Assembly: GCA_017415505.1 (NCBI GenBank)
Contig: JAFQGG010000021.1
Coordinates: 1 to 64,000 of the forward strand
DNA: 64,000 nucleotides
Direction of reading: 5' to 3'
DNA from: Clostridia bacterium
Lineage (GTDB): Bacteria; Bacillota; Clostridia; Christensenellales; Borkfalkiaceae
This document shows, in pieces, positions 27,761-36,411 of the stretch. Both the position numbers and the translations under genes were made by a program. The notes beneath the pieces are model-generated. The model was given only the letters and a program-made list of their open reading frames with translations. It was not told where the DNA came from and did no database searches. The first letter of the stretch is position 1; each line of letters begins with the position of its first letter.

Positions 27761-27798
27761 AAAACCGTTGCGAAACTCGTTTTCGCAACGGTTTTTGT
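27761..27798 (+). terminator. rpoBC terminator
   Basis: AAAACCGTTGCGAAA pairs with TTTCGCAACGGTTTT, followed by a T-rich tail. Confidence 0.9.
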
Positions 27799-27908
27799 AT
27801 TACCGCGTACGGCTTGCATGGAGATTTGCGCCTACCGTGTACGGATTGAACGGGAATTTCTTCCGTTTTTGCGCGCGACAAAAAAATGTGCCCGTGCGTT
27901 TCGTTTAT

Positions 27909-27937
27909 TTGACTTTTTCGTGCGTATATAGTATACT
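27909..27937 (+). promoter_or_regulatory. Promoter of the glycosyltransferase-GtrA cluster
   Basis: TTGACT (27909-27914), 17 bases, TATACT (27932-27937). The rest of 27799-27908 holds no recognised feature. Confidence 0.7.
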
Positions 27938-27970
27938 ATATGAGGAAAGCGTATATAGGGAGGCGAGAAT

Positions 27971-29206
27971 ATGCAAGAGTTTTTCAAAGGCGCATGGACG
28001 GCGTGCAAGGAATTTTTTGCACGCGTTTTCGCGTGGCTGAAAACGCATTTTCCGAAAGCGGAACTGCCCTTGCTATTTGCGCTCGTGACGGTTGCGGGGC
28101 TCGCGCTTCGTATTCCGCTTTTTAATATCCGTTCGGGCGACTACAATTCCTTTCTCGTTAAATGGTTTGACTCAATCAAGGCGAACGGGGGATTCAAGGC
28201 GCTTGGGGAATCGTACGGCGACTACACGCCCGCGTATTACTATATCCTCGCGTTTTTGACCTATTTGCCCGTAAATTCGCTCTATTCGATCAAGGCGGTT
28301 TCCTGCCTGTTCGATATACTTCTCGCGCTGTTCACCGCGCTTTGCGTAAAAGAACTGACGGGGAATAAAACGCTTTCTTTATGCGCGTACGCGGCGGCGT
28401 TTTTATTGCCGACCGTATTTCTCAATAGCGCGTGGTGGGCGCAATGCGACTGCATTTTCACCGCTTTTTGTATGGCGAGCGTATACTTCCTTTTGCGGGA
28501 TAAAAAATACACCGCCGTAATTTTGTACGGCGTGGCGTTTGCCTTTAAGTTGCAGGCGATTTTTATCGCACCGCTTTTCGCCGTGCTTTGGTTTAAGCGG
28601 AAAATTCCGCTCGTTTCCCCGCTCTTGATTTTGGGCGTGTATTTCGTGTTTTGTATTCCCGCTTGGATTGCGGGACAGCCCCTTGCCGACCTTCTCACGG
28701 TGTATTTCCACCAAGCGGGGGAGTATACGCGCCTTACGCTCAACGCGCCCACCTTCGCGGCGTTGCTCGGCTCGGTGCGCGAAAATTCGTGGGGGATTCT
28801 TTCCGCGACGCTCGTTATATTCACGCTTTGTTTAACCGTGCTCGCCATGTATATTTGCGGGCGCAAGGCGGAGTGGGATAAAAAAAGTTATATCGATTTC
28901 GCGCTCTTGTTCGCCCTCGGCGTGCCCTTCTTTTTACCGCGTATGCACGAACGGTATTTCTATCTTGCCGACCTCGTTGCGCTCGTATACGCGTTCGCGC
29001 GCCCCAAACGGTTGTACACGGCGATTTTGACGGCGTTTTGTTCCTTTTACGCGATTGCCCGATTTCTCTTCGGCGCGAACTATCTGTCGCTTGAATTCGT
29101 CGCGCTCGTGCAATTTGTCAACCTCGCGTTGCTGTGCGTCGCGCTCGTGAAAGATTATAAACGAAAGCCGATTTCCGTCGCTTTGGAGGAGGGGGAAAAT
29201 GGCTAA
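27971..29206 (+). CDS. GT-C fold glycosyltransferase (Gpi18/DUF2029-like)
   Basis: The 411-residue protein has a 30-residue amphipathic start and about ten membrane segments. The first large loop contains RSGDYNSFLVKWFDSIKANGG, with the acidic pair typical of GT-C catalytic loops, then GDYTPAYYYIL and SAWWAQCDCIFTAF, which match the COG5542 (Gpi18-like mannosyltransferase) pattern; a late LPRMHERYFYLADLVAL motif is also characteristic. It likely transfers a sugar from a polyprenyl-phosphate carrier on the outer face of the membrane. GGGAGG precedes the ATG, and the GtrA gene overlaps its end by 8 bases, which fits a lipid-linked sugar pathway. Confidence 0.82.
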   Translation: MQEFFKGAWTACKEFFARVFAWLKTHFPKAELPLLFALVTVAGLALRIPLFNIRSGDYNSFLVKWFDSIKANGGFKALGESYGDYTPAYYYILAFLTYLPVNSLYSIKAVSCLFDILLALFTALCVKELTGNKTLSLCAYAAAFLLPTVFLNSAWWAQCDCIFTAFCMASVYFLLRDKKYTAVILYGVAFAFKLQAIFIAPLFAVLWFKRKIPLVSPLLILGVYFVFCIPAWIAGQPLADLLTVYFHQAGEYTRLTLNAPTFAALLGSVRENSWGILSATLVIFTLCLTVLAMYICGRKAEWDKKSYIDFALLFALGVPFFLPRMHERYFYLADLVALVYAFARPKRLYTAILTAFCSFYAIARFLFGANYLSLEFVALVQFVNLALLCVALVKDYKRKPISVALEEGENG

Positions 29207-29678
29207 ACAAACGGGAAAACAGCTCTTTTGGGAGATATGCCGATTTTTGCTCGTCGGCGGTACGGCGACGGTCGTGGATTATTGCGTGTTTTGGCTGTTC
29301 GACGCGCTCGTGTTCCCGCTCGTGTTTGCAGAATGGGAAACGCTGTCGCTCGTGCTTTCGACCGCGCTCGGTTTTTGCGTGGGGCTTACCGTGAATTGGA
29401 TACTCTCCGTGCGGTTCGTGTTCCGCGCGGTGCAGGACGAGGAAGCGTCCCGCTCGAAAAAATCGTTCGCGCTGTTTGCGCTGATCGGCGTGATCGGCTT
29501 GGCGATTACCGAGCTTGGCGTGGTTTTGCTCGTTGCGTTGCTCCCCGAAATGTCCTTATTCGGCGCGAACGCCTTATTTGGAACGGCGTGGAAAAAATGG
29601 ATTGCCAAAGCCGTTATGACCTGTATCGTGCTCGTTTGGAATTATTTGGGCAGAAAAATTTTTATTTTCAAATCGTAG
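29199..29678 (+). CDS. GtrA-family membrane protein
   Basis: The 159-residue protein has four membrane segments and the GtrA signatures FLLVGGTATVVDYCVFWLF near the N-terminus and NWILSVRFVF in the middle, ending NYLGRKIFIFKS. GtrA proteins are thought to flip or bind polyprenyl-phosphate-linked sugars for surface glycosylation. It overlaps the end of the GT-C gene by 8 bases, so coupling of carrier handling and sugar transfer is likely. Confidence 0.9.
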   Translation: MAKQTGKQLFWEICRFLLVGGTATVVDYCVFWLFDALVFPLVFAEWETLSLVLSTALGFCVGLTVNWILSVRFVFRAVQDEEASRSKKSFALFALIGVIGLAITELGVVLLVALLPEMSLFGANALFGTAWKKWIAKAVMTCIVLVWNYLGRKIFIFKS

Positions 29679-29688
29679 AGGTGAAAAA

Positions 29689-30684
29689 ATGGAAGAGATA
29701 AGAAGCCGTTTTTGCCCCGACTGTGGCAAACCGCACCGCCCCGACGCAAAGGTGCGCAAGGACGGGCGTTGTAAAGAATGTGCTAAGGCGAGGCGTTTGG
29801 TTAAGCAAATTGAAAAAGGGGAGTTCGTGGAGGGCGAAGCGGTCGATACCGTGAAAAAAACCAAGCGTTCCACGCCCAAACCACCGCCCCATCCCGAGGA
29901 TAACAGCGTGCAATACGCGTTGAAACGCTTTTTTCCGCATCTTTCCGTCGCGCTCGTTTTGTTGGCGGTTTTCGGTGCGCTTACTTATCTTATAAGCGCG
30001 TTGCTTGCGAAATGGAGCGGTGCGGAAAACACCGTTTTACCGCCCGAGCTTGCGCTGACGCCCCCTTGCGTAATCATGGTTATTTTCGGCTTGTTCGGCG
30101 GGGCAGGTATGGGAATATTCGGCGTTACGCTTTCGAATATTCACGGCTTCGTGGACGAGAAGAAGGTGGAAAAAATTAAAAAGGTGCGCGTGACTCCGCT
30201 CACCCGTTTGTTTTGGATTCACCTCGCGCTTTGCGCTTGCTCCGTCGTCGGATTTATCTTTTCAAGAAAAGCCTTTTACGAGGGTTGGAATTGGACGGTA
30301 GGGGAAACGGAATTGACCCCGCTCGTGCCCGCAATCTGCCTCGGCGGAGCGGTGTATTTCCTCTTTATCCGCTGTTTTTCGTGGATACCGCTTTCCCTGT
30401 CCGAGTGTGATAAGTGTTATCATTTTGATTGCAAAGTGCCCACTTTCGTGAGCGACGAGAAACGCTCGGAAATTACGGAAACGAAGGACGAGGACGTGTA
30501 CGAGAGCGGTACTTCCGTTACCGTGGACGGCACGACCGTCGCGACGATCGGCGGTGGCTGGCATACCCAAACGCGCAGTCGAACGGTGAAAAAGCGGGAA
30601 TGGTTACAGCATACCCGTTGTAAATGGTGCGGAAAACGATATTCGGTGAAGCGGGAAGAAACGGAATTTGGGAAGTGGAATTGA
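29689..30684 (+). CDS. Membrane protein with N- and C-terminal zinc ribbons, unknown function
   Basis: I do not recognise this 331-residue protein as a known family. It starts with a CPDC...CKEC ribbon (residues about 9-31), continues with a Lys/Pro-rich linker, has four hydrophobic segments between about 83 and 235, and ends with a second set of cysteines (CDKCYHFDC near 243 and CKWCGKRYSVK near 312). Between these is a Gly/Thr-rich stretch (VDGTTVATIGGGWHTQT). It starts 10 bases after gtrA and may be cotranscribed. A membrane-tethered metal-binding or nucleic-acid-binding role is only a guess. Confidence 0.6.
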   Translation: MEEIRSRFCPDCGKPHRPDAKVRKDGRCKECAKARRLVKQIEKGEFVEGEAVDTVKKTKRSTPKPPPHPEDNSVQYALKRFFPHLSVALVLLAVFGALTYLISALLAKWSGAENTVLPPELALTPPCVIMVIFGLFGGAGMGIFGVTLSNIHGFVDEKKVEKIKKVRVTPLTRLFWIHLALCACSVVGFIFSRKAFYEGWNWTVGETELTPLVPAICLGGAVYFLFIRCFSWIPLSLSECDKCYHFDCKVPTFVSDEKRSEITETKDEDVYESGTSVTVDGTTVATIGGGWHTQTRSRTVKKREWLQHTRCKWCGKRYSVKREETEFGKWN

Positions 30685-30734
30685 GCCGTTTATAAAAATG
30701 GTAAAAATTTTACGAAAAAATTACCTTCAAACTC

Positions 30735-30763
30735 TTGAAATTTTTGCAAAATTGTTTTATAAT
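30735..30763 (+). promoter_or_regulatory. Promoter of the pyruvate formate-lyase operon
   Basis: TTGAAA (30735-30740), 17 bases, TATAAT (30758-30763), 53 bases before the pflA start. Confidence 0.7.
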
Positions 30764-30816
30764 AATATAGGCGGTTTATATATAAATATATAAGAGGTAC
30801 GAAGGAGGAGAAAAAC

Positions 30817-31545
30817 ATGACGGGTTTTATTCATTCGTTCGAATCCTTCGGGACGGTGGACGGACCGGGTATTCGCTTTTTGGCGTTTTTGCAAGGTTGT
30901 CCGCTTCGCTGTAAATATTGTCATAACCCCGATACTTGGGGCGCGGGCGGTACGGCGTATTCTGCGGAGGAAGTGGCGACGCGCGCGTTGAAGTATAGAA
31001 ACTATTTCGGCGATAAAGGCGGGGTGACGGTGACGGGCGGTGAACCGCTTCTGCAAATCGATTTCGTGATCGAGCTGTTCACCATTCTCAAAGCCAAGGG
31101 AATCCACACTTGCGTGGATACTTCGGGCGTTACCTTTGATAAGGACAATCCCCAAAGCGTGGAAAAACACGAAAAATTGCTTGCGCTCACCGATTTGTTT
31201 TTGCTCGATATCAAGCATATCGACGACGAAAAATGCAAGGCGTTGACGGGCAAGGGGAATAAAAATACGCTCGATTTCGCGCGGTATTTGAGCGATAACG
31301 GCAAAAAGATATGGATTCGGCAGGTGCTTGTGCCCGGGATTACGGACGACGAGGAAACGCTGGAAAGAACGCGCACGTTTATCGATACGCTTTCTACGGT
31401 GGAAAAGGTCGAGGTGCTTCCCTATCATACTTTGGGTGAGGTGAAATACAAGAACCTCGGTATAGAGTACCCGCTCCAAGGCGTGGAAACGCCCACGAAA
31501 GAGAGCGTACGCAGAGCAAAGGAGATTTTGCAAAAACAACTATGA
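30817..31545 (+). CDS. pflA: Pyruvate formate-lyase activating enzyme (radical SAM)
   Basis: The 242-residue enzyme installs the glycyl radical on pyruvate formate-lyase using S-adenosylmethionine. The [4Fe-4S] motif CPLRCKYC (C-x3-C-x2-C) lies near residue 28, after the conserved ESFGTVDGPGIRF start, and VTVTGGEPLLQ is the SAM-binding GGE motif. The C-terminal half has ILVPGITDDEE. GGAGG precedes the ATG. It leads an operon with a thioredoxin-like gene, the lyase core and the separate glycyl-radical subunit, so its substrate here is probably the small 77-residue protein. Confidence 0.96.
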   Translation: MTGFIHSFESFGTVDGPGIRFLAFLQGCPLRCKYCHNPDTWGAGGTAYSAEEVATRALKYRNYFGDKGGVTVTGGEPLLQIDFVIELFTILKAKGIHTCVDTSGVTFDKDNPQSVEKHEKLLALTDLFLLDIKHIDDEKCKALTGKGNKNTLDFARYLSDNGKKIWIRQVLVPGITDDEETLERTRTFIDTLSTVEKVEVLPYHTLGEVKYKNLGIEYPLQGVETPTKESVRRAKEILQKQL

Positions 31546-31862
31546 ACGAGAAAGACTACAAAGAGCATTTACAAGGGCTTTGTTGCGTGGAGATTAGCGG
31601 AGAATCCTGCGCGAACTGTTTGACGCTCATGCCCATATTGAAAGAGCTTTGCACGGCGCGCGGAGATATACGGCTCGTGCACGTGGAAGCGGACTATTCG
31701 ACGCTCGCGCTCATGGAAGCGTGGGACGTGGAAAAAGTGCCGACCATTCTCCTCGTCGAGGACGGCGAGATCTTCGCCCGCTGTTCGGGTTTTCAACCGG
31801 AGGAAATTTTAGAGCTTTGGTTGGACGCGAAGATCGAGGAAAGACGGAACGCAAAACGATGA
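31542..31862 (+). CDS. Thioredoxin-fold protein with CANC motif
   Basis: The 106-residue soluble protein has a thioredoxin fold with the redox motif C23-A-N-C26, followed by the expected VHVEADYSTLALMEAWDVEKVPTILLVEDG, where Val-Pro is the cis-proline position. The motif differs from CGPC of housekeeping thioredoxins. Its ATG overlaps the pflA stop (ATGA), and it lies before the lyase core, so a role in reducing or protecting the lyase cysteines or the activase is a reasonable inference. No export signal is seen. Confidence 0.78.
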   Translation: MNEKDYKEHLQGLCCVEISGESCANCLTLMPILKELCTARGDIRLVHVEADYSTLALMEAWDVEKVPTILLVEDGEIFARCSGFQPEEILELWLDAKIEERRNAKR

Positions 31863-31936
31863 AAAAACGATTCGCTTTCAAAGCGCGGAGCACGCGCAAA
31901 AGAAACGGGTCTGTAAATAAGAAAAATAATATTTAG
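31859..31936 (+). CDS. Possible 25-codon basic leader peptide before pflB
   Basis: An ATG overlaps the thioredoxin-like stop (ATGA) and opens 25 codons of a Lys/Arg-rich peptide (begins [15 protein letters not shown]), ending in TAG that itself forms part of the TAGGAG ribosome site of pflB. The arrangement would couple translation of pflB to its upstream gene. It has no independent ribosome site and may be only a chance frame. Confidence 0.3.
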   Translation: MKKRFAFKARSTRKRNGSVNKKNNI

Positions 31937-31947
31937 GAGTACTGATT

Positions 31948-33981
31948 ATGATGCAATACAAAGGTTGGGAAGGTTTCATTCCCGGTAAATGGTGCGACGA
32001 CGAAGTAGACGTACGCGACTTTATTCAGCGTAACTATACGCCGTACGAAGGCGACGCAAGTTTCCTTGCGCCCGCAACGGAAGCTACGAAAAAGCTTTGG
32101 GATATCGTTTGCGATTTGTCCAAGAAAGAACGCGCGGCAGGCGGCGTTTTGGACGCGGATACGAAGATCGTTTCCACGCTCACCTCGCACGGCGCAGGTT
32201 ATTTGGATAAAGATCTTGAAAAGATCGTCGGCGTGCAAACGGACGAGCCGTTCAAGCGTTCGTTGCAACCCTTCGGCGGTATTCGTATGTCCGAAGGCGC
32301 GCTTGAAATGTACGGATACAAGCTCGATCCGCAAGTGAAAGAAATCTTCACGAAATACCGTAAAACGCACAACGAAGGCGTGTTCGACGCGTATACGCCG
32401 GAAATGAGAGCGGCGCGTTCGGCGCACATTCTCACCGGTCTTCCCGACGCGTACGGTCGCGGTAGAATTATCGGCGACTATCGCCGTGTGGCACTCTACG
32501 GTGTAGATTACCTTATTAAGAAGAAAGAAGAAGACAAGCTCGCAATCAACGGCGACATGACCCCCGAAAAGGTTAGAAACCGCGAAGAACTTGCCGATCA
32601 AATCAAAGCGCTCAAAGCGCTCAAAGAAATGGCGGCGATCTACGGTTGCGATATTTCCAAACCCGCGGAAACGGCGCAACAGGCAATCCAAGCGTTGTAC
32701 TTTGGCTACCTTGCGGCGGTTAAAGATCAAAACGGCGCGGCAATGTCGATCGGTAGAAACACCACCTTCCTCGATATCTATATTCAACGCGACCTCGAAA
32801 AGGGTCTTATCACCGAAGAACAGGCGCAAGAATTTATCGACCATTTCGTTATGAAGCTTCGTATCGTGAAGTTCATGAGAACGAAAGAATACAACGAATT
32901 GTTCTCCGGCGACCCTACTTGGGTAACGGAAGCAATCGGCGGTATGGGCGTAGACGGCAGATCGCTCGTCACCAAGACGGCGTTCCGTATTCTCCACACC
33001 CTTGAAAACCTCGGTCCTGCACCCGAGCCCAACCTCACGGTGCTTTGGTCGAAGAGATTGCCCGTAGGCTTCAAGAAGTACTGCGCGCAACTTTCCATCG
33101 AAACCTCTTCCATTCAATACGAGAGCGACGATTTGATGCGTCCCGAAATGGGCGACGACTACGCGATCGCTTGTTGCGTAAGCTGTATGAGAGTGGGTAA
33201 AGACATGCAATTCTTCGGCGCAAGAGCGAACCTCGCGAAGTGCTTGCTTTACGCGATCAACGGCGGTAAAGACGAACAAATGAAAGACAAGGTTACGGGC
33301 AAACCCATGCAAGTTTCCCCCGAATTCATGCCGATCACGAGCAACGACGCGCTTTGCTATAACGAAGTGGTTGCGAAGTTCGAAAACATGATGACTTGGC
33401 TTGCGGACTTGTACGTGAACACGCTTAACCTTATCCACTATATGCACGATAAGTACAGCTACGAAGCGCTTGAAATGGCGTTGCACGACACGAACGTTCG
33501 CCGTTTCTTCGCAACGGGTATCGCGGGTCTTTCCTGCGCGGCGGACTCCTTGTCGGCAATCAAGTACGCGAAAGTATACCCCATCCGCAACGAAGACGGT
33601 ATCGTGGTAGACTTCAAGATCGAAGGGGAATTCCCCAAGTACGGCAACAACGACGATCGCGCGGACGAAATCGCCGTATGGCTGGTTAAGACCTTCATGA
33701 AGAAGGTTAAGAGCCACTACACCTATCGCGACAGCGTTCCCACGACCTCCATTCTTACCATTACCTCCAACGTCGTATACGGTAAGAAGACGGGTAACAC
33801 GCCTGATGGCAGAAGAGCGGGTACTCCGCTTGCGCCCGGTGCGAACCCTATGCACGGTAGAGATTGCAACGGTGCTTTGGCGTCGTTGGAATCGGTAGCG
33901 AAGCTTCCTTACGAGTATTCGAGAGACGGTATTTCCAACACCTTCTCGATTACGCCCGGCTCGCTCGGTAAAGAGGACTAA
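31948..33981 (+). CDS. pflB: Pyruvate formate-lyase core lacking the glycyl-radical domain
   Basis: The 677-residue protein aligns by eye with E. coli PflB throughout its barrel, including the catalytic pair Cys409-Cys410 (AIACCVS), [20 protein letters not shown] and [18 protein letters not shown]. It stops after [18 protein letters not shown], the point at which the glycyl-radical domain begins in full-length enzymes of about 750-760 residues. The missing domain is encoded separately at 34140. With it, the protein would cleave pyruvate and CoA to acetyl-CoA and formate. TAGGAG precedes the start; a second ATG one codon on is possible. Confidence 0.93.
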   Translation: MMQYKGWEGFIPGKWCDDEVDVRDFIQRNYTPYEGDASFLAPATEATKKLWDIVCDLSKKERAAGGVLDADTKIVSTLTSHGAGYLDKDLEKIVGVQTDEPFKRSLQPFGGIRMSEGALEMYGYKLDPQVKEIFTKYRKTHNEGVFDAYTPEMRAARSAHILTGLPDAYGRGRIIGDYRRVALYGVDYLIKKKEEDKLAINGDMTPEKVRNREELADQIKALKALKEMAAIYGCDISKPAETAQQAIQALYFGYLAAVKDQNGAAMSIGRNTTFLDIYIQRDLEKGLITEEQAQEFIDHFVMKLRIVKFMRTKEYNELFSGDPTWVTEAIGGMGVDGRSLVTKTAFRILHTLENLGPAPEPNLTVLWSKRLPVGFKKYCAQLSIETSSIQYESDDLMRPEMGDDYAIACCVSCMRVGKDMQFFGARANLAKCLLYAINGGKDEQMKDKVTGKPMQVSPEFMPITSNDALCYNEVVAKFENMMTWLADLYVNTLNLIHYMHDKYSYEALEMALHDTNVRRFFATGIAGLSCAADSLSAIKYAKVYPIRNEDGIVVDFKIEGEFPKYGNNDDRADEIAVWLVKTFMKKVKSHYTYRDSVPTTSILTITSNVVYGKKTGNTPDGRRAGTPLAPGANPMHGRDCNGALASLESVAKLPYEYSRDGISNTFSITPGSLGKED

Positions 33982-34000
33982 TCCTCGTTTTTCAAAGCGT

Positions 34001-34107
34001 ATTCTTCGGTTGCGAAAGCCCCGTTTGTAAAAGCGGAGCGCGTGGGGCGGGCGCGTCGGTAAAGGCGCGCGTGCGAAATCGAAACGAAAATCGCAACCGA
34101 TAAGAAT
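34001..34107 (+). other. Structured intercistronic region between split pfl genes
   Basis: Between the two pfl genes, TCGGTTGCGA (34006-34015) pairs perfectly with TCGCAACCGA (34091-34100), enclosing GC-rich inner pairings (GCCCC/GGGGC and GCGCG/CGCGC). The hairpin is not followed by a T run, so it is not a standard terminator. It could be a processing or mRNA-stability element that sets the ratio of core to radical subunit. A strong AAAGGAG site follows at 34125-34131. Confidence 0.5.
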
Positions 34108-34139
34108 AAAGAATATACTATATAAAAGGAGATAATATT

Positions 34140-34373
34140 ATGTCGAACAGAGTAGATAATTTGGTTCAAATGTTGGATACCTACGTAGCAGACGGCGGGT
34201 ATCACCTCAACGTAAACGTTTTCAACCGTGAAACGCTTTTGGACGCGCAGGCGCACCCTGAAAAGTATCCTCAGCTCACCATTCGCGTATCCGGTTACGC
34301 TGTAAACTTCATTAAGTTGACGAAGGAACAGCAAGACGACGTTATTTCCAGAACCATTCACGAATCCATGTAA
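34140..34373 (+). CDS. Stand-alone glycyl-radical subunit of pyruvate formate-lyase (GrcA-like)
   Basis: This 77-residue protein is the C-terminal radical domain of pyruvate formate-lyase as a separate gene. It contains [35 protein letters not shown] and [13 protein letters not shown], matching the E. coli PflB C-terminus; the radical-bearing glycine is Gly52 in RVSGYAV. E. coli GrcA (YfiD) is a similar stand-alone domain, but it is a repair spare next to an intact enzyme; here the lyase core lacks its own domain, so this protein should be obligatory. It has its own strong ribosome site and ends the operon. Confidence 0.93.
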   Translation: MSNRVDNLVQMLDTYVADGGYHLNVNVFNRETLLDAQAHPEKYPQLTIRVSGYAVNFIKLTKEQQDDVISRTIHESM

Positions 34374-34406
34374 TTGGGTAAGGAAATAACCATTTTGTAA
34401 AGGCAG

Positions 34407-34438
34407 ACCGCCGTCGCGTATAACGACGGCGGTTTTTG
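34407..34438 (+). terminator. pfl operon terminator
   Basis: ACCGCCGTCG pairs with CGACGGCGGT, followed by TTTTGC. Confidence 0.85.
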
Positions 34439-34454
34439 CAAATACGAGGCAAGT

Positions 34455-35642
34455 ATGGCAAAGAAAAAAAAGAAATTCAAAAAGAAACACCCGATACTCT
34501 CCTTTCTTTTTACGGTGGTGATTATCGTACTTATCGCGGTATGTTTACTGCACGGAAGCGGGATTATCGATATTCCGTTTTTGCGCGATATGACGAGCGA
34601 GCAAAAGCCCTCTTCCGATCGCGTGGAGAGTCAAGCGGGCGCGTTTGATCAGCAGGTCGTTTCCGAAATCGTCGGGAGCGATTTGAGTATCCATTTCCTC
34701 ATGCTCGGCAACGAGTACACGGGGGATTGCACCTTGATTAAAGTAGGGAACACGGAAGTGTTGATCGACGCAGGCTCGATTCAAGCTTCCGCGGGTACGA
34801 TCGTGCCGTATATAGAGGAATTTTACACGGACGGCGTGCTCGAATACGTAATCGTGACCCACGCCGATCAAGACCATATTTCGGGATTCGTCGGTACGAC
34901 GATCGCGCCGGGCGTGTTCGAAAGTTTCGTTTGCGAAACGATTATCGATTTCCCGTTGACGGATAAGGACACGCAAATCTACGAGCGTTACCAAGAAGAG
35001 CGCGCCAAAGAGGTGCAGGCGGGCGCGAAACATTACACCGCGCTCGAATGTTGGAATAACGAAAAGGGCGCACGGCGTAGCTACGCGTTGTCCGATACGG
35101 TGAGCATGAACTTCCTCTATCAACGCTTTTACGAAGAGCGCACGGACGACGAAAACGATTACTCCGTTTGTATACTCTTGACGGAAACCTACGAGGGCGG
35201 GGAAAACAATTACCTGTTCACGGGTGATTTGGAAAAGGACGGCGAAGCGTCGTTGGTGGAAAATAACGATTTGCCCAAGTGCAAGCTTTTCAAAGCAGGA
35301 CATCACGGCAGTAAAACTTCCAGCACCACCGCGCTGTTGGAGGTCATTCGTCCCGAGATCGTGTGCGTGTGTTGCTGTTGCGGTAGCGACGAGTATACCA
35401 AGGATACGGCGAATCAATTCCCCACGCAGGATTTCGTCAACCGCGTCGCGCCGTACACCGCGCAGGTGTTCGTGACGACCATGGTTGCGGATAACGAGGA
35501 CGGTTTTGCGCCCATGAACGGGAATATCGTAATTACTTCGAACGGCGGAACTCTTAAAGTGCGTTGCTCGAACAACGCCACCCTGTTTAAGGATACCGAG
35601 TGGTTCAAGGCAAACCGCGAAACGCCCAAGGCTTGGAGTTGA
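34455..35642 (+). CDS. Membrane-anchored ComEC/Rec2-type metallo-beta-lactamase-fold protein
   Basis: The 395-residue protein has a lysine-rich start, one membrane segment (about 15-35) and an extracytoplasmic MBL-fold domain. Metal ligands are visible in VTHADQDH near residue 138, the GDL segment (FTGDLEKDGE) near 258 and AGHHGSKTSS near 280. This is the pattern of the ComEC C-terminal hydrolase without the ComEC channel, a class suggested to act on extracellular DNA or phosphodiesters. CCCC residues near 300 are unusual. tcdA starts 4 bases after its stop. Confidence 0.82.
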   Translation: MAKKKKKFKKKHPILSFLFTVVIIVLIAVCLLHGSGIIDIPFLRDMTSEQKPSSDRVESQAGAFDQQVVSEIVGSDLSIHFLMLGNEYTGDCTLIKVGNTEVLIDAGSIQASAGTIVPYIEEFYTDGVLEYVIVTHADQDHISGFVGTTIAPGVFESFVCETIIDFPLTDKDTQIYERYQEERAKEVQAGAKHYTALECWNNEKGARRSYALSDTVSMNFLYQRFYEERTDDENDYSVCILLTETYEGGENNYLFTGDLEKDGEASLVENNDLPKCKLFKAGHHGSKTSSTTALLEVIRPEIVCVCCCCGSDEYTKDTANQFPTQDFVNRVAPYTAQVFVTTMVADNEDGFAPMNGNIVITSNGGTLKVRCSNNATLFKDTEWFKANRETPKAWS

Positions 35643-35646
35643 CGGT

Positions 35647-36327
35647 ATGGAACGGTATATAAGAACGCAAGCGTTGATCGGCGCGAAGAGCGTGGAAAAA
35701 CTGCAACGCGCGCGCGTGGCGGTGTTCGGAATCGGCGGTGTGGGCGGTTACGCCGTGGAGGCGTTGGCGCGCGCGGGGATCGGTGCGCTCGACTTGATCG
35801 ATAACGACCGCGTGAACGAAAGCAATATCAACCGCCAAATCGTTGCGCTTACCTCGACGGTGGGGAAATTGAAAACGGAAGTGGCGAAAGCGCGCGTTTT
35901 GGATATCAATCCCGATTGCGCCGTGCGCACGCACGAGCTTTTTATCCTGCCCGAAAACGCCGACTCGTTCGATTTTACGCCCTACGATTTCGTGGTGGAC
36001 GCCATCGACACGGTGAGCGGAAAACTCGCGATTATCGAACGCGCGAGGCGCGCGGGCGTGCCCGTGATTTCCTGTATGGGTACGGGGAATAAGCTCGATC
36101 CTACGGCGTTCGAGGTGGCGGATATCGAAAAGACGAGCGTTTGCCCGCTCGCCCGCGTTATGCGTAGGGAGTTGAAAAAACGGGGGATTACGGGCGTGAA
36201 GGTCGTGTATTCCAAAGAAGAACCGAAAAGCGGGTGCGGCGACGCGCCGTCGAGTATTTCGTTCGTGCCTTCCGTCGCGGGATTGATTCTCGCAGGCGAG
36301 GTTATTAAAGCGTTGATAAAAGAATAG
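35647..36327 (+). CDS. tcdA: tRNA threonylcarbamoyladenosine dehydratase
   Basis: The 226-residue E1-like (ThiF/MoeB fold) enzyme has the nucleotide-binding GIGGVGGYAVEALAR near residue 28, then NESNINRQIVAL with the adenylation arginine, and DAIDTVSGKLAII. The length and the SCGDAPSS-like GCGDAPSSISFVPSVAG tail match TcdA/CsdL, which uses ATP to cyclise t6A37 to ct6A in tRNAs. It is probably co-transcribed with the upstream MBL-fold gene and ends in a strong terminator. Confidence 0.88.
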   Translation: MERYIRTQALIGAKSVEKLQRARVAVFGIGGVGGYAVEALARAGIGALDLIDNDRVNESNINRQIVALTSTVGKLKTEVAKARVLDINPDCAVRTHELFILPENADSFDFTPYDFVVDAIDTVSGKLAIIERARRAGVPVISCMGTGNKLDPTAFEVADIEKTSVCPLARVMRRELKKRGITGVKVVYSKEEPKSGCGDAPSSISFVPSVAGLILAGEVIKALIKE

Positions 36328-36331
36328 CGTT

Positions 36332-36369
36332 ATACGCCCAAACCGACGGTTTGGGCGTATATTTTTTTT
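36332..36369 (+). terminator. tcdA terminator
   Basis: ATACGCCCAAACC pairs with GGTTTGGGCGTAT around GAC, followed by ATTTTTTTTG. Confidence 0.9.
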
Positions 36370-36411
36370 GCGGTTGCGCAAACTGTTTCCTGTAAAAACA
36401 AGGGGGCAGGT

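Noticed and set aside
33982..34139. Frameshift or sequencing error explaining the split pyruvate formate-lyase
   Set aside because: The gap of 158 bases contains no remnant coding sequence joining the two parts, the break is at the domain boundary, and the second gene has its own AAAGGAG ribosome site.
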